Shown one piece after another: positions 33,056 through 41,338 of a stretch of 64,000 nucleotides of DNA. The stretch is from the NCBI RefSeq assembly GCF_019635465.1, contig NZ_JAHBZK010000004.1, positions 179,311 through 243,310 on the forward strand, read 5' to 3'. Each line of letters opens with the position of its first letter. The first letter of the stretch is position 1. The position numbers were made by a program, and so were the translations under genes. The stretch is from Hydrogenophaga sp. Its GTDB lineage: Bacteria > Pseudomonadota > Gammaproteobacteria > Burkholderiales > Burkholderiaceae_C. The notes beneath the pieces were generated by a model, which was not told the origin of the DNA, ran no database searches, and was given only the letters and a program-made list of their open reading frames with translations.

Positions 33056-33273
33056 CCTTTGCGGCCACCCATGAGCAGCAGCACCACGCCCACGGCGATG
33101 GCCCCGACGCCGGCCCACACCGGCACGTTGACCGTTTCCTGCTGTTTGACAGACAGCTGCAGGGGGCCCAGCTTCACGGCCTCGGACTCCTTGGTGTAGC
33201 TGAAGCTGCCCATCACGAGGCCAATGGCGCCGGCCGCAATGAGCACGACGCCGATCACTCTGGCGAGGTTCAT
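33052..33273 (-). CDS. DUF3185 family small membrane protein
   Basis: 73 residues. Two transmembrane helices (ARVIGVVLIAAGAIGLVMG and VWAGVGAIAVGVVLLLMG) flank a short loop, ending in GRKG. This is the DUF3185 pattern. Function unknown. Coupled to the nuclease gene by a 4-base overlap; the DM13 gene ends 44 bp upstream. Confidence 0.87.
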   Translation of the reverse strand: MNLARVIGVVLIAAGAIGLVMGSFSYTKESEAVKLGPLQLSVKQQETVNVPVWAGVGAIAVGVVLLLMGGRKG

Positions 33274-33317
33274 GTGTCTTTCCCGGAAATCAACAAGGGC
33301 CCGATGATGCACCAGCG

Positions 33318-33791
33318 CTACTCGCGGTACTGGGCGGCCGAGATGAACTCGTTGAAGGTCTCGCACCAGACCACCACGGTGTTGAACGCCTGCAGGTCAA
33401 CACCGGCGGGCAGCTCGACGATGAAATTGTTGAAGGTCTTCACGTCGCCCACGCGCAGCATCGCGCTCTTGTGCTGTTGAAACTCCGCCTCGGTCTCCAC
33501 GAACCGCGGTGACAGATAGAGCTTGTAGTCCGGTCCTGGCGCCAGTCGGCCATCGAACACCACGGCCGACGGGCCGACGCTGATCCGCCCCTCGCCGAAG
33601 TGCAGCGCGTCGCTGCCCTTGAGGTCGCGACGGAATTGCGCCACGTGGCTGGCGCCCTGACTGGCTTGAGCCACGGCCTGCGCGTCCGGCGCGGGCGGAG
33701 CGATGAGCAGTGGCAGGGTGTAGATGCCGGCGGCGAAGCCGATCGCCAACACCAGACCGTGCGAAAGGAGCAACAGGACGGCGCGTTTCAT
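33318..33791 (-). CDS. DM13-domain protein
   Basis: 157 residues. An N-terminal hydrophobic anchor (LLLLSHGLVLAIGFAAGIYTL) is followed by a DM13 domain, with FDGRLAPGPDYKLYLSP and the signature VVVWCETFNEFISAAQYR at the end. DM13 has been proposed to bind redox cofactors through its conserved cysteine; its function in bacteria is unknown. ATG at 33791 (MKRAVLLLL) chosen, with AAGG seven bases upstream. Confidence 0.87.
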   Translation of the reverse strand: MKRAVLLLLSHGLVLAIGFAAGIYTLPLLIAPPAPDAQAVAQASQGASHVAQFRRDLKGSDALHFGEGRISVGPSAVVFDGRLAPGPDYKLYLSPRFVETEAEFQQHKSAMLRVGDVKTFNNFIVELPAGVDLQAFNTVVVWCETFNEFISAAQYRE

Positions 33792-33842
33792 GGTGGTGCC
33801 TTCGGGTGATGAAACAGGTCCGTCGCCCGCCGGCACGGCCTC

Positions 33843-34337
33843 TTACACCCTGGCGCCCAGGCCACGCAGCCCGGCTACGGTGAGCAGCACCGCCTGCGCG
33901 GCCTCGGTGCCCTTGGCGCCAAAGTGCTGCTGCAGGAATTTGCGGTGTTCCACGTGCTCGTGAAAGTGGTGCGGCGCCTGCACCGCGCAGATCACCGGCA
34001 CGCCGGTCTGCAACTGCACGTCCATGAGCGCCTGCACCACGGTGCTGGCCACGAAGTCGTGGCGGTAGACACCACCGTCGACCACCAGGGCACTGCCCAC
34101 CACGGCGGCGTAGCGACCGGACTGCGCCAGGCGCTGCACGTGCAGCGGAATCTCGAAGGCGCCGGCCACGTCGAAGACGTCGATGGCGTCGGGCCCGAAG
34201 CCGCCACGGCCCATCTCGGCAAAAAAGGCATCACGGGAACGCTGCACGATGTCGGCGTGCCAGGACGCCTCCACGAATGCGAACCGCAGGTCCGCTGGCA
34301 ACTTGGGCAGATCGGTGAGTTGGGGGGCTTCGGCCAT
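33843..34337 (-). CDS. ribH: Type II 6,7-dimethyl-8-ribityllumazine synthase (RibH2-like)
   Basis: 164 residues. VEASWHADIV, DVAGAFEIPLH, GRYAAVVGSALVVDGGVYRHDFVA and PHHFHEHVEHRKF follow the RibH2 pattern of Brucella and Mesorhizobium rather than the common RibH, so this is probably a second, decameric-type lumazine synthase. It condenses the ribityl pyrimidine with 3,4-dihydroxybutanone phosphate in riboflavin synthesis. No other rib gene is close. An in-frame ATG at 34346 is an equally possible start. It follows DUF429 by 8-17 bp and lies downstream of a BLUF photoreceptor gene. Confidence 0.88.
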   Translation of the reverse strand: MAEAPQLTDLPKLPADLRFAFVEASWHADIVQRSRDAFFAEMGRGGFGPDAIDVFDVAGAFEIPLHVQRLAQSGRYAAVVGSALVVDGGVYRHDFVASTVVQALMDVQLQTGVPVICAVQAPHHFHEHVEHRKFLQQHFGAKGTEAAQAVLLTVAGLRGLGARV

Positions 34338-34354
34338 GGTCGGCATTGTAGGAA

Positions 34355-35200
34355 TCAGGCGCCCACGATCCACCCCTCCAGGGGGTCAAAGGCCGGCAGA
34401 CCCCACAGGGGGTGTCCGGATTCGTGCTGGTGCAAGGCCCACGCCGCCTGCAACAGGCACAAGACGGCGTCGAGCCGGTCACCGCTGGCGTCGTCGGCCA
34501 GGTCGTCGCGCTGGGCATGGCTCAGCCGCAGGCGCAAACCGGAGGTCTGCAACAACGGCGCCTGCCCGTTCTCGAGGGCATTGATCAGGGTCTTGCGTGC
34601 GATCAACCGGTCGGGTGTCTGTTTGGCCTTGTCGTCGCTCTTGTAGGAGGTGCTGCCGATCACGCTGCGCGCCAGCATGCCGGGGTAGGCCTCCAGCGCC
34701 ACCCGCTGCGGGTCGCCCGCCTGCAGGCCTGCCAGCGTGACGCCAGCGGCGCGCAGGCGCGGCACACCCGCGTGCAGCATGAAGGCCACCGGCGGGTTGA
34801 CCCATTTCATGCTCGGGCTGGAGCCCGCCGGACCGTCGGTGACGCGGTGCGCGAATTTCCCGCCGGCAGGACGCGCGTCGCAGAAACCGGCAAACCGATC
34901 GCGGATCGCCTCGCGCGTCTGGTTCGCGTAATGGTCCATGCAGGCGGACCAGTCCTCGGGCCAGCCCAACGAATGCACCAGTTCGCGGGGCAGGCCAAAC
35001 GGCAGGTCAAAGCCACCGACCCAGGGCCCGGGCGCACGCAGCCTATCGGTCCAGCTGTCCAGCGAGTCGAAATGCTCGATGCCCTGCAGCACGACGCGCC
35101 CCCGATCGACCCTGCCCGACGCCAGCGTGATGGGTTTGCGCCGAGATGGCGCGCTGGTGAAGTCGCATCCCAGCAAGGTGAACGGTGTTGAAGTCGTCAC
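34355..35200 (-). CDS. DUF429 family protein (predicted RNase H-fold nuclease)
   Basis: 281 residues from a GTG. LLGCDFTSAPSRRKPITLASG matches the N-terminal strand of DUF429, with an aspartate placed like the first metal ligand of the RNase H fold; WVGGFDLPFGLPRELV and DDASGDRLDAVLCLLQAAWAL carry further acidic residues. The family is predicted, not shown, to be a nuclease. The GTG overlaps the stop of the EamA gene (GTGA). Confidence 0.82.
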   Translation of the reverse strand: MTTSTPFTLLGCDFTSAPSRRKPITLASGRVDRGRVVLQGIEHFDSLDSWTDRLRAPGPWVGGFDLPFGLPRELVHSLGWPEDWSACMDHYANQTREAIRDRFAGFCDARPAGGKFAHRVTDGPAGSSPSMKWVNPPVAFMLHAGVPRLRAAGVTLAGLQAGDPQRVALEAYPGMLARSVIGSTSYKSDDKAKQTPDRLIARKTLINALENGQAPLLQTSGLRLRLSHAQRDDLADDASGDRLDAVLCLLQAAWALHQHESGHPLWGLPAFDPLEGWIVGA

Positions 35201-36078
35201 GCCAGCCCCAGCGCCACCACACCCAGCGCGATGCACAGTGCGCCCAACAGGCGCAGGCCGCGGTCGCTTTCGCGCAGCAAATGCCCGCCGATGAGGGCCG
35301 CGAACAGCATGGACACCTCGCGCGCCGGCGCCACATGCGACAGGGGCGCGCGTTGCATGGCAAACAGCACCAGGACATAGGCCACCGGACTGAACACCGC
35401 CACCAGCAGGGCGTGACGCCATTGCGTGCGCCACAACCCCCAGGCTTCGGCCGGCTTGCGCAGCACGACCGGTGTGAACAGCAGCAGGCGCACCAGGTTG
35501 CCCATGTAGTCGACGAGGATCGGCGACATCAGCACCACCTTCACGGCGTAGCCATCCACCACCGAGTAGCCCGCGATGAAGACCCCGGTCAACAAACCGT
35601 AGCGCACGCCTCGCAGCACCCGCACGCGTGCGGCCGGATCGTGCGCAGCGCGCCACAGCCCCGGCCCGCCGGCCACGAGGAACACGCCGCCCACCACCGC
35701 CGCAATGCCGAAGGCGCCCAGGCTGCTGAGCTGTTCGCCGAGGAACAACACGGCCACCAGGGCCGTGATCAACGGGCCGCTGCCACGCGCCAGGGGATAG
35801 ACCACGGTGAGATCGGCGCGCCGGTAGCCGCGCAGCAAGGTCACGAAATAGAACACGTGGATGACGCCACTGGCCACCACCATCGCCCACTCGATGGCAC
35901 CCCATTGCACCACCACGCCGCGTCCGTACCACCAGCCCACGGGCGCCCACACCACGGTGATCAGCACCGCCGTGAACCAGGCAAAACGGGCGTCACCGCC
36001 AGCGTGCTTGGCGGCAATGTTCCAGCCCGCGTGGATCAGGCCGGCGAGCAGGATGAGGGCAAACGCGTCGAGCGTCAT
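35197..36078 (-). CDS. DMT-superfamily transporter (EamA)
   Basis: 293 residues with about ten hydrophobic segments arranged as two EamA repeats (first about 5-135, second about 150-290). Conserved features are GLIHAGWNIAAK at the start and PLARGSGPLITALVAVLFLGE in the first repeat. Substrate unknown; families of this type export amino acids or metabolites. It lies 46 bp after the BLUF gene and is coupled to DUF429. Confidence 0.9.
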   Translation of the reverse strand: MTLDAFALILLAGLIHAGWNIAAKHAGGDARFAWFTAVLITVVWAPVGWWYGRGVVVQWGAIEWAMVVASGVIHVFYFVTLLRGYRRADLTVVYPLARGSGPLITALVAVLFLGEQLSSLGAFGIAAVVGGVFLVAGGPGLWRAAHDPAARVRVLRGVRYGLLTGVFIAGYSVVDGYAVKVVLMSPILVDYMGNLVRLLLFTPVVLRKPAEAWGLWRTQWRHALLVAVFSPVAYVLVLFAMQRAPLSHVAPAREVSMLFAALIGGHLLRESDRGLRLLGALCIALGVVALGLA

Positions 36079-36124
36079 GGCAAGGCCACCGCCAGGCAGC
36101 GCCCGCCCGGAGAACGCCGGGGCC

Positions 36125-36547
36125 TCAAGCGCGGCCGATGATGCTGGCCGTGGCCATCAGCTCTTCGAGCAGCGCCAGCGACACCGCGCCCGACACCGCG
36201 TAGGGATCGAGCTCGGGCCGCTCGGAGTACTTGAGCACGATGGAGGTGTTGAGCTTGGCCAGGTTGACCTGCCCCATGGTCCAGCCACCGAAGCGGCGCT
36301 CGCTGATTTCCTGGTAGTGCAGCAGCACCACGTCCTGGTGCCGCGGGTCGGCCACGATATGGTTGTAGAGCGTGTTGACCGCGCCGCGACCGCCTTCGAT
36401 GGCCTGCAGGAAGATCCCGCCGCCGTAGCACAGCACGCCGGTGATGCCGTTGGACATGTTGTGCTGACGCGAGGATTCGAGGATGCCTTCAATGGCCTTG
36501 GCGTCCTTGTCGACAGCGCGGCTGACATAGAGCAGACGAACGAGCAT
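36125..36547 (-). CDS. Standalone BLUF-domain blue-light photoreceptor
   Basis: 140 residues, almost all BLUF. The photocycle residues are in place: Tyr7 (LVRLLYVS), Asn30 (SRQHN) and Gln48 (IFLQAIEG), with NGITGVLCY between them; spacing of Asn and Gln (18) equals that in PixD. The domain binds FAD non-covalently and shifts its hydrogen bonds in blue light. A helical C-terminal tail (about 95-140) may be the output or dimer interface. There is no EAL, cyclase or other effector domain, so it must act on a partner. GAGGC lies just before the ATG. It follows folE by 26 bp. Confidence 0.93.
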   Translation of the reverse strand: MLVRLLYVSRAVDKDAKAIEGILESSRQHNMSNGITGVLCYGGGIFLQAIEGGRGAVNTLYNHIVADPRHQDVVLLHYQEISERRFGGWTMGQVNLAKLNTSIVLKYSERPELDPYAVSGAVSLALLEELMATASIIGRA

Positions 36548-36573
36548 GGGTGCCTCGGGGGTTCAGCGGGGGT

Positions 36574-37299
36574 TCAGCGGGGAACAAGGGCGAGGAATTC
36601 GCGGCGCAGGTTGGCGTCCTTGAGGAACACGCCGCGCATGACCGAGTTGATCATCTTGCTGTCCATGTCCTTCACGCCGCGCCAGGCCATGCAGTAGTGG
36701 CTGGCCTCCATCACGATGGCCAGGCCATCGGGCTGGGTCTTCTCCTGGATCAGGTCGGCCAGCTGGATCACCGCCTCTTCCTGGATCTGCGGACGGCCCA
36801 TGATCCATTCGGCCAGACGCGCGTACTTGGACAGGCCGATCACGTTGGTGTGCTCGTTGGGCATGACCCCGATCCACAGCTTGCCGATGACCGGGCAGAA
36901 GTGGTGACTGCAAGCGCTGCGCACCGTGATCGGGCCGACGATCATCAGCTCGTTGAGGTGTTCGGCGTTGGGAAATTCGGTGACCGAGGGCCCCTTGATG
37001 TAGCGACCCGCGAAGACCTCCTTGAGGTACATCTTGGCCACGCGGCGCGCGGTGTCGCCGGTGTTGTGGTCGCTCTCGGTGTCGATGACCATCGACTCCA
37101 GCACGCCCTGCATCTTGACGGTCACCTCGTCGAGCAGCTTGTCCAGCTCGCCCGGCTCGATGAACTCGGCGATGTTGTCGTTGGAATGGAAGCGATGGCG
37201 AGCCGCCTTGAGCCGCTCGCGGATCTTCACGGACACGGGCACGCCTTCGTCGTCGCCACCAGGGGCGCCACCGGCGGCCTGATCAGGGTCGGTCTTCAT
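36574..37299 (-). CDS. folE: GTP cyclohydrolase I
   Basis: 241 residues. SACSHHFCPVIGKLWIGVMP contains the zinc cysteine and histidine, GLSKYARLAEW and RPQIQEE follow, and EASHYCMAWRGV holds the third ligand. It turns GTP into 7,8-dihydroneopterin triphosphate for folate. The N-terminal 35 residues are variable. ATG at 37299 chosen; ATG at 37305 is two codons upstream, inside the small palindrome AGCAT-AGGGG-ATGCT (37301-37315). nudB, whose product acts on the folE product, is 5 kb upstream on the same strand. Confidence 0.95.
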   Translation of the reverse strand: MKTDPDQAAGGAPGGDDEGVPVSVKIRERLKAARHRFHSNDNIAEFIEPGELDKLLDEVTVKMQGVLESMVIDTESDHNTGDTARRVAKMYLKEVFAGRYIKGPSVTEFPNAEHLNELMIVGPITVRSACSHHFCPVIGKLWIGVMPNEHTNVIGLSKYARLAEWIMGRPQIQEEAVIQLADLIQEKTQPDGLAIVMEASHYCMAWRGVKDMDSKMINSVMRGVFLKDANLRREFLALVPR

Positions 37300-37351
37300 A
37301 AGCATAGGGGATGCTATCACCGGGCCCCATTTTCCCGACACCGTGGGCCTT

Positions 37352-39037
37352 TCAGGGCGCCAGGGCGGCCAGATCGGCCAGGCAGGCGGCCTGCAACAGC
37401 GGCGTGTCGCGGCACAGGCGCAGCATGCGCGGGCCGCTCAGCACGTAGCCGCATTTGTGGCGCGCGCTGGACGTCACGGCGTCAAAGCCGATCTCCACCA
37501 CCAGCGAGGGCACCAGGCTGTGGACCGGCCCGAAACGCGCCGCCACCGTTGAACGCGCGGCCGCGGCCAGCGCCTGGCGCTCCGCGGGCTGGAGACCCTC
37601 GCCCGTGCGGGTAAGCGTCAGCAATTGCAGGTCGCCGGCCACCGGCGGGTGTCCCGCGGCAATGGCTTGCTGAACGGCGGCCAGTTCCGCGGCATCCCTC
37701 GGGGGCCGGTTCCAGACCCCGAAGCCGAAGTCGGCCTGCCCCGGTGCCGTTGGCGCATACATCAGCACCGCCTTCAGGCGACGCGCTTCCGCCGGCCAGA
37801 ACCAGACGGGCCAGGGCAGGTCGCCGCGGCTGTCGGCCGAGCGCCTGAGCAACAAGCCGAGCGCCGATTCGGCACGCGCGCGGTCTCGCCAGGTGGCCAC
37901 GGCGGGCCAGTCATGGGCGGGCAGGGGCAACAGACACACCAGTGACGGTTCGCCCTGCGCGAACGATGCCAGCGCGTCCAAGCGTTCGGACAGCGTTTGA
38001 TTCAACGGCGTCTGCCCGGCCAGTTGCAACAGGTCGGTGGCCAGGAAGCCCGCGACCACGGTGGCGACCCCACGCCGCCCACCCGGTGGGCGCGCCAGGC
38101 GTTGCTGCAGCGGCAGAAAGGGCCCCGCTCGCGCGACGCCATCCGGCTCCGGCTCGCCCGGACGAAGGGCCACGGCATGGCCCTCAACCACGGTGTCGGC
38201 GGGCCAGTGCTGGGCCAGGGCCACCAGTTCGGGCAGGTGCCCGCTCAGCCATTCGCCGTCGGCCGACCACACCGAGACCGCGTTGCGACCCTTGACGATC
38301 TGCACCGGCAGACCATCGGGGCGCCAGGTCACCACCCAGTCGCTCGCCTCGCCCAGGGTCTGCACGGGGTCACCGGCCAGCACCTGTTCAGGCGCAAACA
38401 CCTGCGGCAGATTGACCCGCCGCAGCGCCGGCCCCGGGCTGTCCAAGGGCGCCACCAGGCCACGCCAGACCGCCACCTCGTGCAAGGGCTGTGCGCCAGC
38501 CTCCACCCTGCGCGCCGCCACCAGCGCGGGCGTCAGGCCGGCGAATGCCGCCACAGCCTGATGCCACACCCGATCACGCACCCCCGTCCGAAAACCGCCG
38601 ATCAGCAGCCGGTTGAACACCCAGCGCGCCTGCGGCGTCAGCGTCTCCCACGCGGCGCTCAGGTGCGCGTCGAGTGGCTCGCCGTCCAGTGGCTGCATGG
38701 CGGGCAATGTCTGGGTCATCCACTGCGCAAGCCCGTCCCGGCTGAGCGCTGTTGGCGGCGCCAATGCCAAAACCAGCGCACAGCCCTCCGCCACATCGCC
38801 CACCGCGTCGAGCGCGGTCTGGAACAGCCACGGCGACAGACCCGATGCCACCTGCGCGGCGTGCTGCAGGCGTTCGCTGTCGATGACCCGTCTCGGTCGG
38901 TGGCCCGCCAGCAGGTGCATGGCCCAGGCGGCATCGGCCTCGGGCGCTTCTTGCAGATACCGCAGCAGCGCCGCCTGTTGGTCGGCGTTGTCGCTCTGTG
39001 CCTCGAGTGCGTCCACCAGGGCCGCAAAGCGGTTCAT
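37352..39037 (-). CDS. ATP-dependent DNA ligase homologue lacking the catalytic lysines (probable pseudoenzyme)
   Basis: 561 residues aligned by eye with the ligase-associated family: an N-terminal helical domain (about 1-190), a nucleotidyltransferase-like domain (about 200-425) and an OB-fold part ending in FGPVHSLVPSLVVEIGFDAV and RHKCGYVLSGPRMLR. Motif I should read KxDG but is WRPDG, with Arg239 in place of the AMP-accepting lysine. Motif III DGE is EGH (285-287). In motif V the lysine is Arg398 and the preceding glutamate Leu393; the KWK of motif Va is lost. Only three lysines occur in the whole protein. The frame is intact, so it is probably expressed but not a ligase. It overlaps the exonuclease gene by ATGA. 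Confidence 0.85.
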   Translation of the reverse strand: MNRFAALVDALEAQSDNADQQAALLRYLQEAPEADAAWAMHLLAGHRPRRVIDSERLQHAAQVASGLSPWLFQTALDAVGDVAEGCALVLALAPPTALSRDGLAQWMTQTLPAMQPLDGEPLDAHLSAAWETLTPQARWVFNRLLIGGFRTGVRDRVWHQAVAAFAGLTPALVAARRVEAGAQPLHEVAVWRGLVAPLDSPGPALRRVNLPQVFAPEQVLAGDPVQTLGEASDWVVTWRPDGLPVQIVKGRNAVSVWSADGEWLSGHLPELVALAQHWPADTVVEGHAVALRPGEPEPDGVARAGPFLPLQQRLARPPGGRRGVATVVAGFLATDLLQLAGQTPLNQTLSERLDALASFAQGEPSLVCLLPLPAHDWPAVATWRDRARAESALGLLLRRSADSRGDLPWPVWFWPAEARRLKAVLMYAPTAPGQADFGFGVWNRPPRDAAELAAVQQAIAAGHPPVAGDLQLLTLTRTGEGLQPAERQALAAAARSTVAARFGPVHSLVPSLVVEIGFDAVTSSARHKCGYVLSGPRMLRLCRDTPLLQAACLADLAALAP

Positions 39038-40053
39038 TCGGGTGCCTCGCCAGCGTCGCCGTACGCGGTGTCAAACTGATCCGCGCGCAAACCCAGCTCG
39101 CGCAGGTGGCGCACCAGCACTTGCTCGCTGCCGTGGGTGACGATGATGCGCTCGGCGCCGCTCGCCGCGATGGCCGCGAGCAGACCGGGCCAGTCGGCGT
39201 GGTCGCTGAGCACGAAGCCGCGGTCGAGGTTGCCACGTCGGCGCATGGCGCGGGTCTGCATCCAGCCACTGGCAAAGGCCGTGCTGGCATGGCGCACCCC
39301 TGCCAGCTCGGGCGACTGCAGCGCGCTCGGCGGGCACAGCAGCAGCGCTCGGCCCCAATCGGCAGCGTCGCTCAGCGCACCGGGCAGGCAGGTGGCCGGC
39401 AAGGGCACACCTGCGGCCCGGTAGGCCGCATTGATGGGCTCCACCGTGTGGTGACACACCAGCGGGCCGATCGACGCATCAACGCCCGCCAGCAGCCGCT
39501 GGGCTTTGCCCAGGCTGTAGCAATGCATGACGCTGGTGCGGCCGGCGGCGGCGTTGGTGGCCCACCAGGCATTGATCTCGCCGAACAGCTCGGCGTCGCT
39601 GCGCCAGTGGTAAATCGGCAGGCCGAAGGTTGATTCGGTGATGAAGACGTCGCAGCGCACCGGCTCGAACGGCGCGCAAGTGCGATCGGGCACGGCCCCA
39701 TCGGGCGTGGTGCGGTAGTCGCCACTGGCCACCCACACCCGCCCTTCGTGTGCCACGCGCACCTGTGCCGAGCCCAGCACGTGGCCCGCCGGGTGCAGCG
39801 ATATCTGCACACCGTTGTGGTTCACCGTTTCGCCGTAGGCCAGCGCCTGCAGCGAGATGCCCTGCCCCACCCGCGCGCGCAGCAATCCCGCGCCCACGTC
39901 GGCAGCCAGGTAGTGCCGATGCCCACTTCGCGCGTGGTCGGCGTGCGCATGCGTGATCACGGCACGGTCCACGCGCCGCCAGGGGTCGATGAAGAAGTCG
40001 CCCGCCGGGCAATACAGGCCCTGCGGTCGCCGAACGATCAGGTCCCCATCCAT
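39034..40053 (-). CDS. Ligase-associated DNA exonuclease (metallo-beta-lactamase/SNM1-like)
   Basis: 339 residues. The metal site THAHADH lies at residues 34-40, then HPAGHVLGSAQV, SGDYRTTPDG, and FVLSDHADW further on. This is the mRNA 3'-end-processing-factor-like nuclease that travels with an ATP-dependent ligase, a ligase-associated phosphoesterase and an Lhr-type helicase in DNA repair islands. All metal-binding positions look intact, unlike the ligase downstream. The helicase and phosphoesterase are not in this window. clsB ends 10 bp upstream. Confidence 0.9.
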   Translation of the reverse strand: MDGDLIVRRPQGLYCPAGDFFIDPWRRVDRAVITHAHADHARSGHRHYLAADVGAGLLRARVGQGISLQALAYGETVNHNGVQISLHPAGHVLGSAQVRVAHEGRVWVASGDYRTTPDGAVPDRTCAPFEPVRCDVFITESTFGLPIYHWRSDAELFGEINAWWATNAAAGRTSVMHCYSLGKAQRLLAGVDASIGPLVCHHTVEPINAAYRAAGVPLPATCLPGALSDAADWGRALLLCPPSALQSPELAGVRHASTAFASGWMQTRAMRRRGNLDRGFVLSDHADWPGLLAAIAASGAERIIVTHGSEQVLVRHLRELGLRADQFDTAYGDAGEAPE

Positions 40054-40063
40054 GGCTCGGCCA

Positions 40064-41338
40064 TCAATAGCGGTGGCCGGTCAGGAACAGCACCGTGCGC
40101 ATGACGCCGAACGCAAAGCGGTCCAGCAGGCGCTGGTGCCAGGGCCGGGCGTTGAGGGCCAGCGCGTCGACCCGCGTGCCCGCGGTGCGCATGAGGTGGT
40201 CCAGCTGTTCGTGCAGCAGCGACGAGAAGCGCCGGTCGGTGGTCATCACGTTGGCTTCGCGCGCCAGCAGCAACGACAAGGGGTCGAGGTTGGTGGAGCC
40301 CACCGTCGCCCAGCGCTGGTCGACCACCGCCACCTTGGCGTGCAGCGCGCTCGGGGCGTACTCGTGCACTTCGATGCCGGCATTGACCAGGCGCTTGAGC
40401 ACCGGGCGCGCGGCGCGGTATTGCAGAAAACTCTCGTAGCGCCCTTGCAGCAACAAACGAATTCGCACACCCCGATTGCGCGCAAAGAACAGCGCCCGGC
40501 GCAGCTTGCGCCCGGGAATGAAATACGCGTTGGCGATCACGATCTCGTGGCGCGCCTCGCCAATCGCCTTGAGGTAGGCCCGCTCGATGTCGTGGCGGTG
40601 CGAGACGTTGTCGCGCAGCACCAGCGCCGCCCGCGCCCCATCGACCCCGATCAGCGAGCTTTCGCCGGCGTCGGCGCTCGGGGTGCCGAAGCCCCGGGCG
40701 TGCGCTTCGATCTTGCGCAAGAGGCGCGAGAAATCGCCCACCGGACGCGAACCGCGCAGGGCCTCCCAGGCGGCGCTGAACTCGCGCTGGCGCGCCGCAC
40801 GCACCGCCTGCAGGCGCCACCACAACTGGTCCATGGTCTCGACCATGTCCTGCACCAGGGGGCCGGCCACGCGCAGGGCGTAGTCCAGCCGGGGCTCGCT
40901 CAGTCGACCCAGGGCCACGTCATCGAGGTCGTCGATGAGGTTGATACCGCCGCAGAAGCCCACCGTGCCATCGACCACGCAGAGCTTGCGGTGCAGGCGG
41001 CGCCAGCGGCTGGGGATGAGCAGACCGAGACGGCCCAGCGGCGAATAGGTGCGCCAGGCCACGCCGGCCGCATCGAAACGCTGCTGCCACTCGGGCGGCA
41101 CCTGCGGGGTACCCACACCATCGACCACCAGCCGCACCGCCACGCCGCGTCGCGCCGCGCGCTCGAGCGCCTGCGCCACCATCAGCGCCGAGCCCTGGAA
41201 CTCGAAGATGTAGGTCTCGACATGGACCACCTGTTGCGCCGCATCGACCGCGTCGACCAGCGCCGGAAAGAAGGCGTCACCGCCTTGCAGCAGCAGCAAC
41301 TGGTGGCCGTCTCGCAATGGGGTGCTCAAGCGCTTCAC
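40064..41338 (-). CDS. clsB: Cardiolipin synthase B-type phospholipase D protein
   Basis: 424 residues from a GTG. Two HKD motifs are present: HRKLCVVDGTVGFCGG (about 115-130) and HAKVAVVDQRWATVGSTNLD (about 295-315). ClsB makes cardiolipin from phosphatidylglycerol and a second lipid or alcohol donor. The GTG start overlaps the TGA of the EEP-family gene (GTGA). That pairing repeats the ybhP-clsB order of enterobacteria. Confidence 0.92.
   Translation of the reverse strand: MKRLSTPLRDGHQLLLLQGGDAFFPALVDAVDAAQQVVHVETYIFEFQGSALMVAQALERAARRGVAVRLVVDGVGTPQVPPEWQQRFDAAGVAWRTYSPLGRLGLLIPSRWRRLHRKLCVVDGTVGFCGGINLIDDLDDVALGRLSEPRLDYALRVAGPLVQDMVETMDQLWWRLQAVRAARQREFSAAWEALRGSRPVGDFSRLLRKIEAHARGFGTPSADAGESSLIGVDGARAALVLRDNVSHRHDIERAYLKAIGEARHEIVIANAYFIPGRKLRRALFFARNRGVRIRLLLQGRYESFLQYRAARPVLKRLVNAGIEVHEYAPSALHAKVAVVDQRWATVGSTNLDPLSLLLAREANVMTTDRRFSSLLHEQLDHLMRTAGTRVDALALNARPWHQRLLDRFAFGVMRTVLFLTGHRY

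Noticed and set aside
37301-37315. Small palindrome AGCAT-AGGGG-ATGCT at the folE start as an operator
   Set aside because: Only 5-bp arms, which can arise by chance; mentioned under folE but not called.
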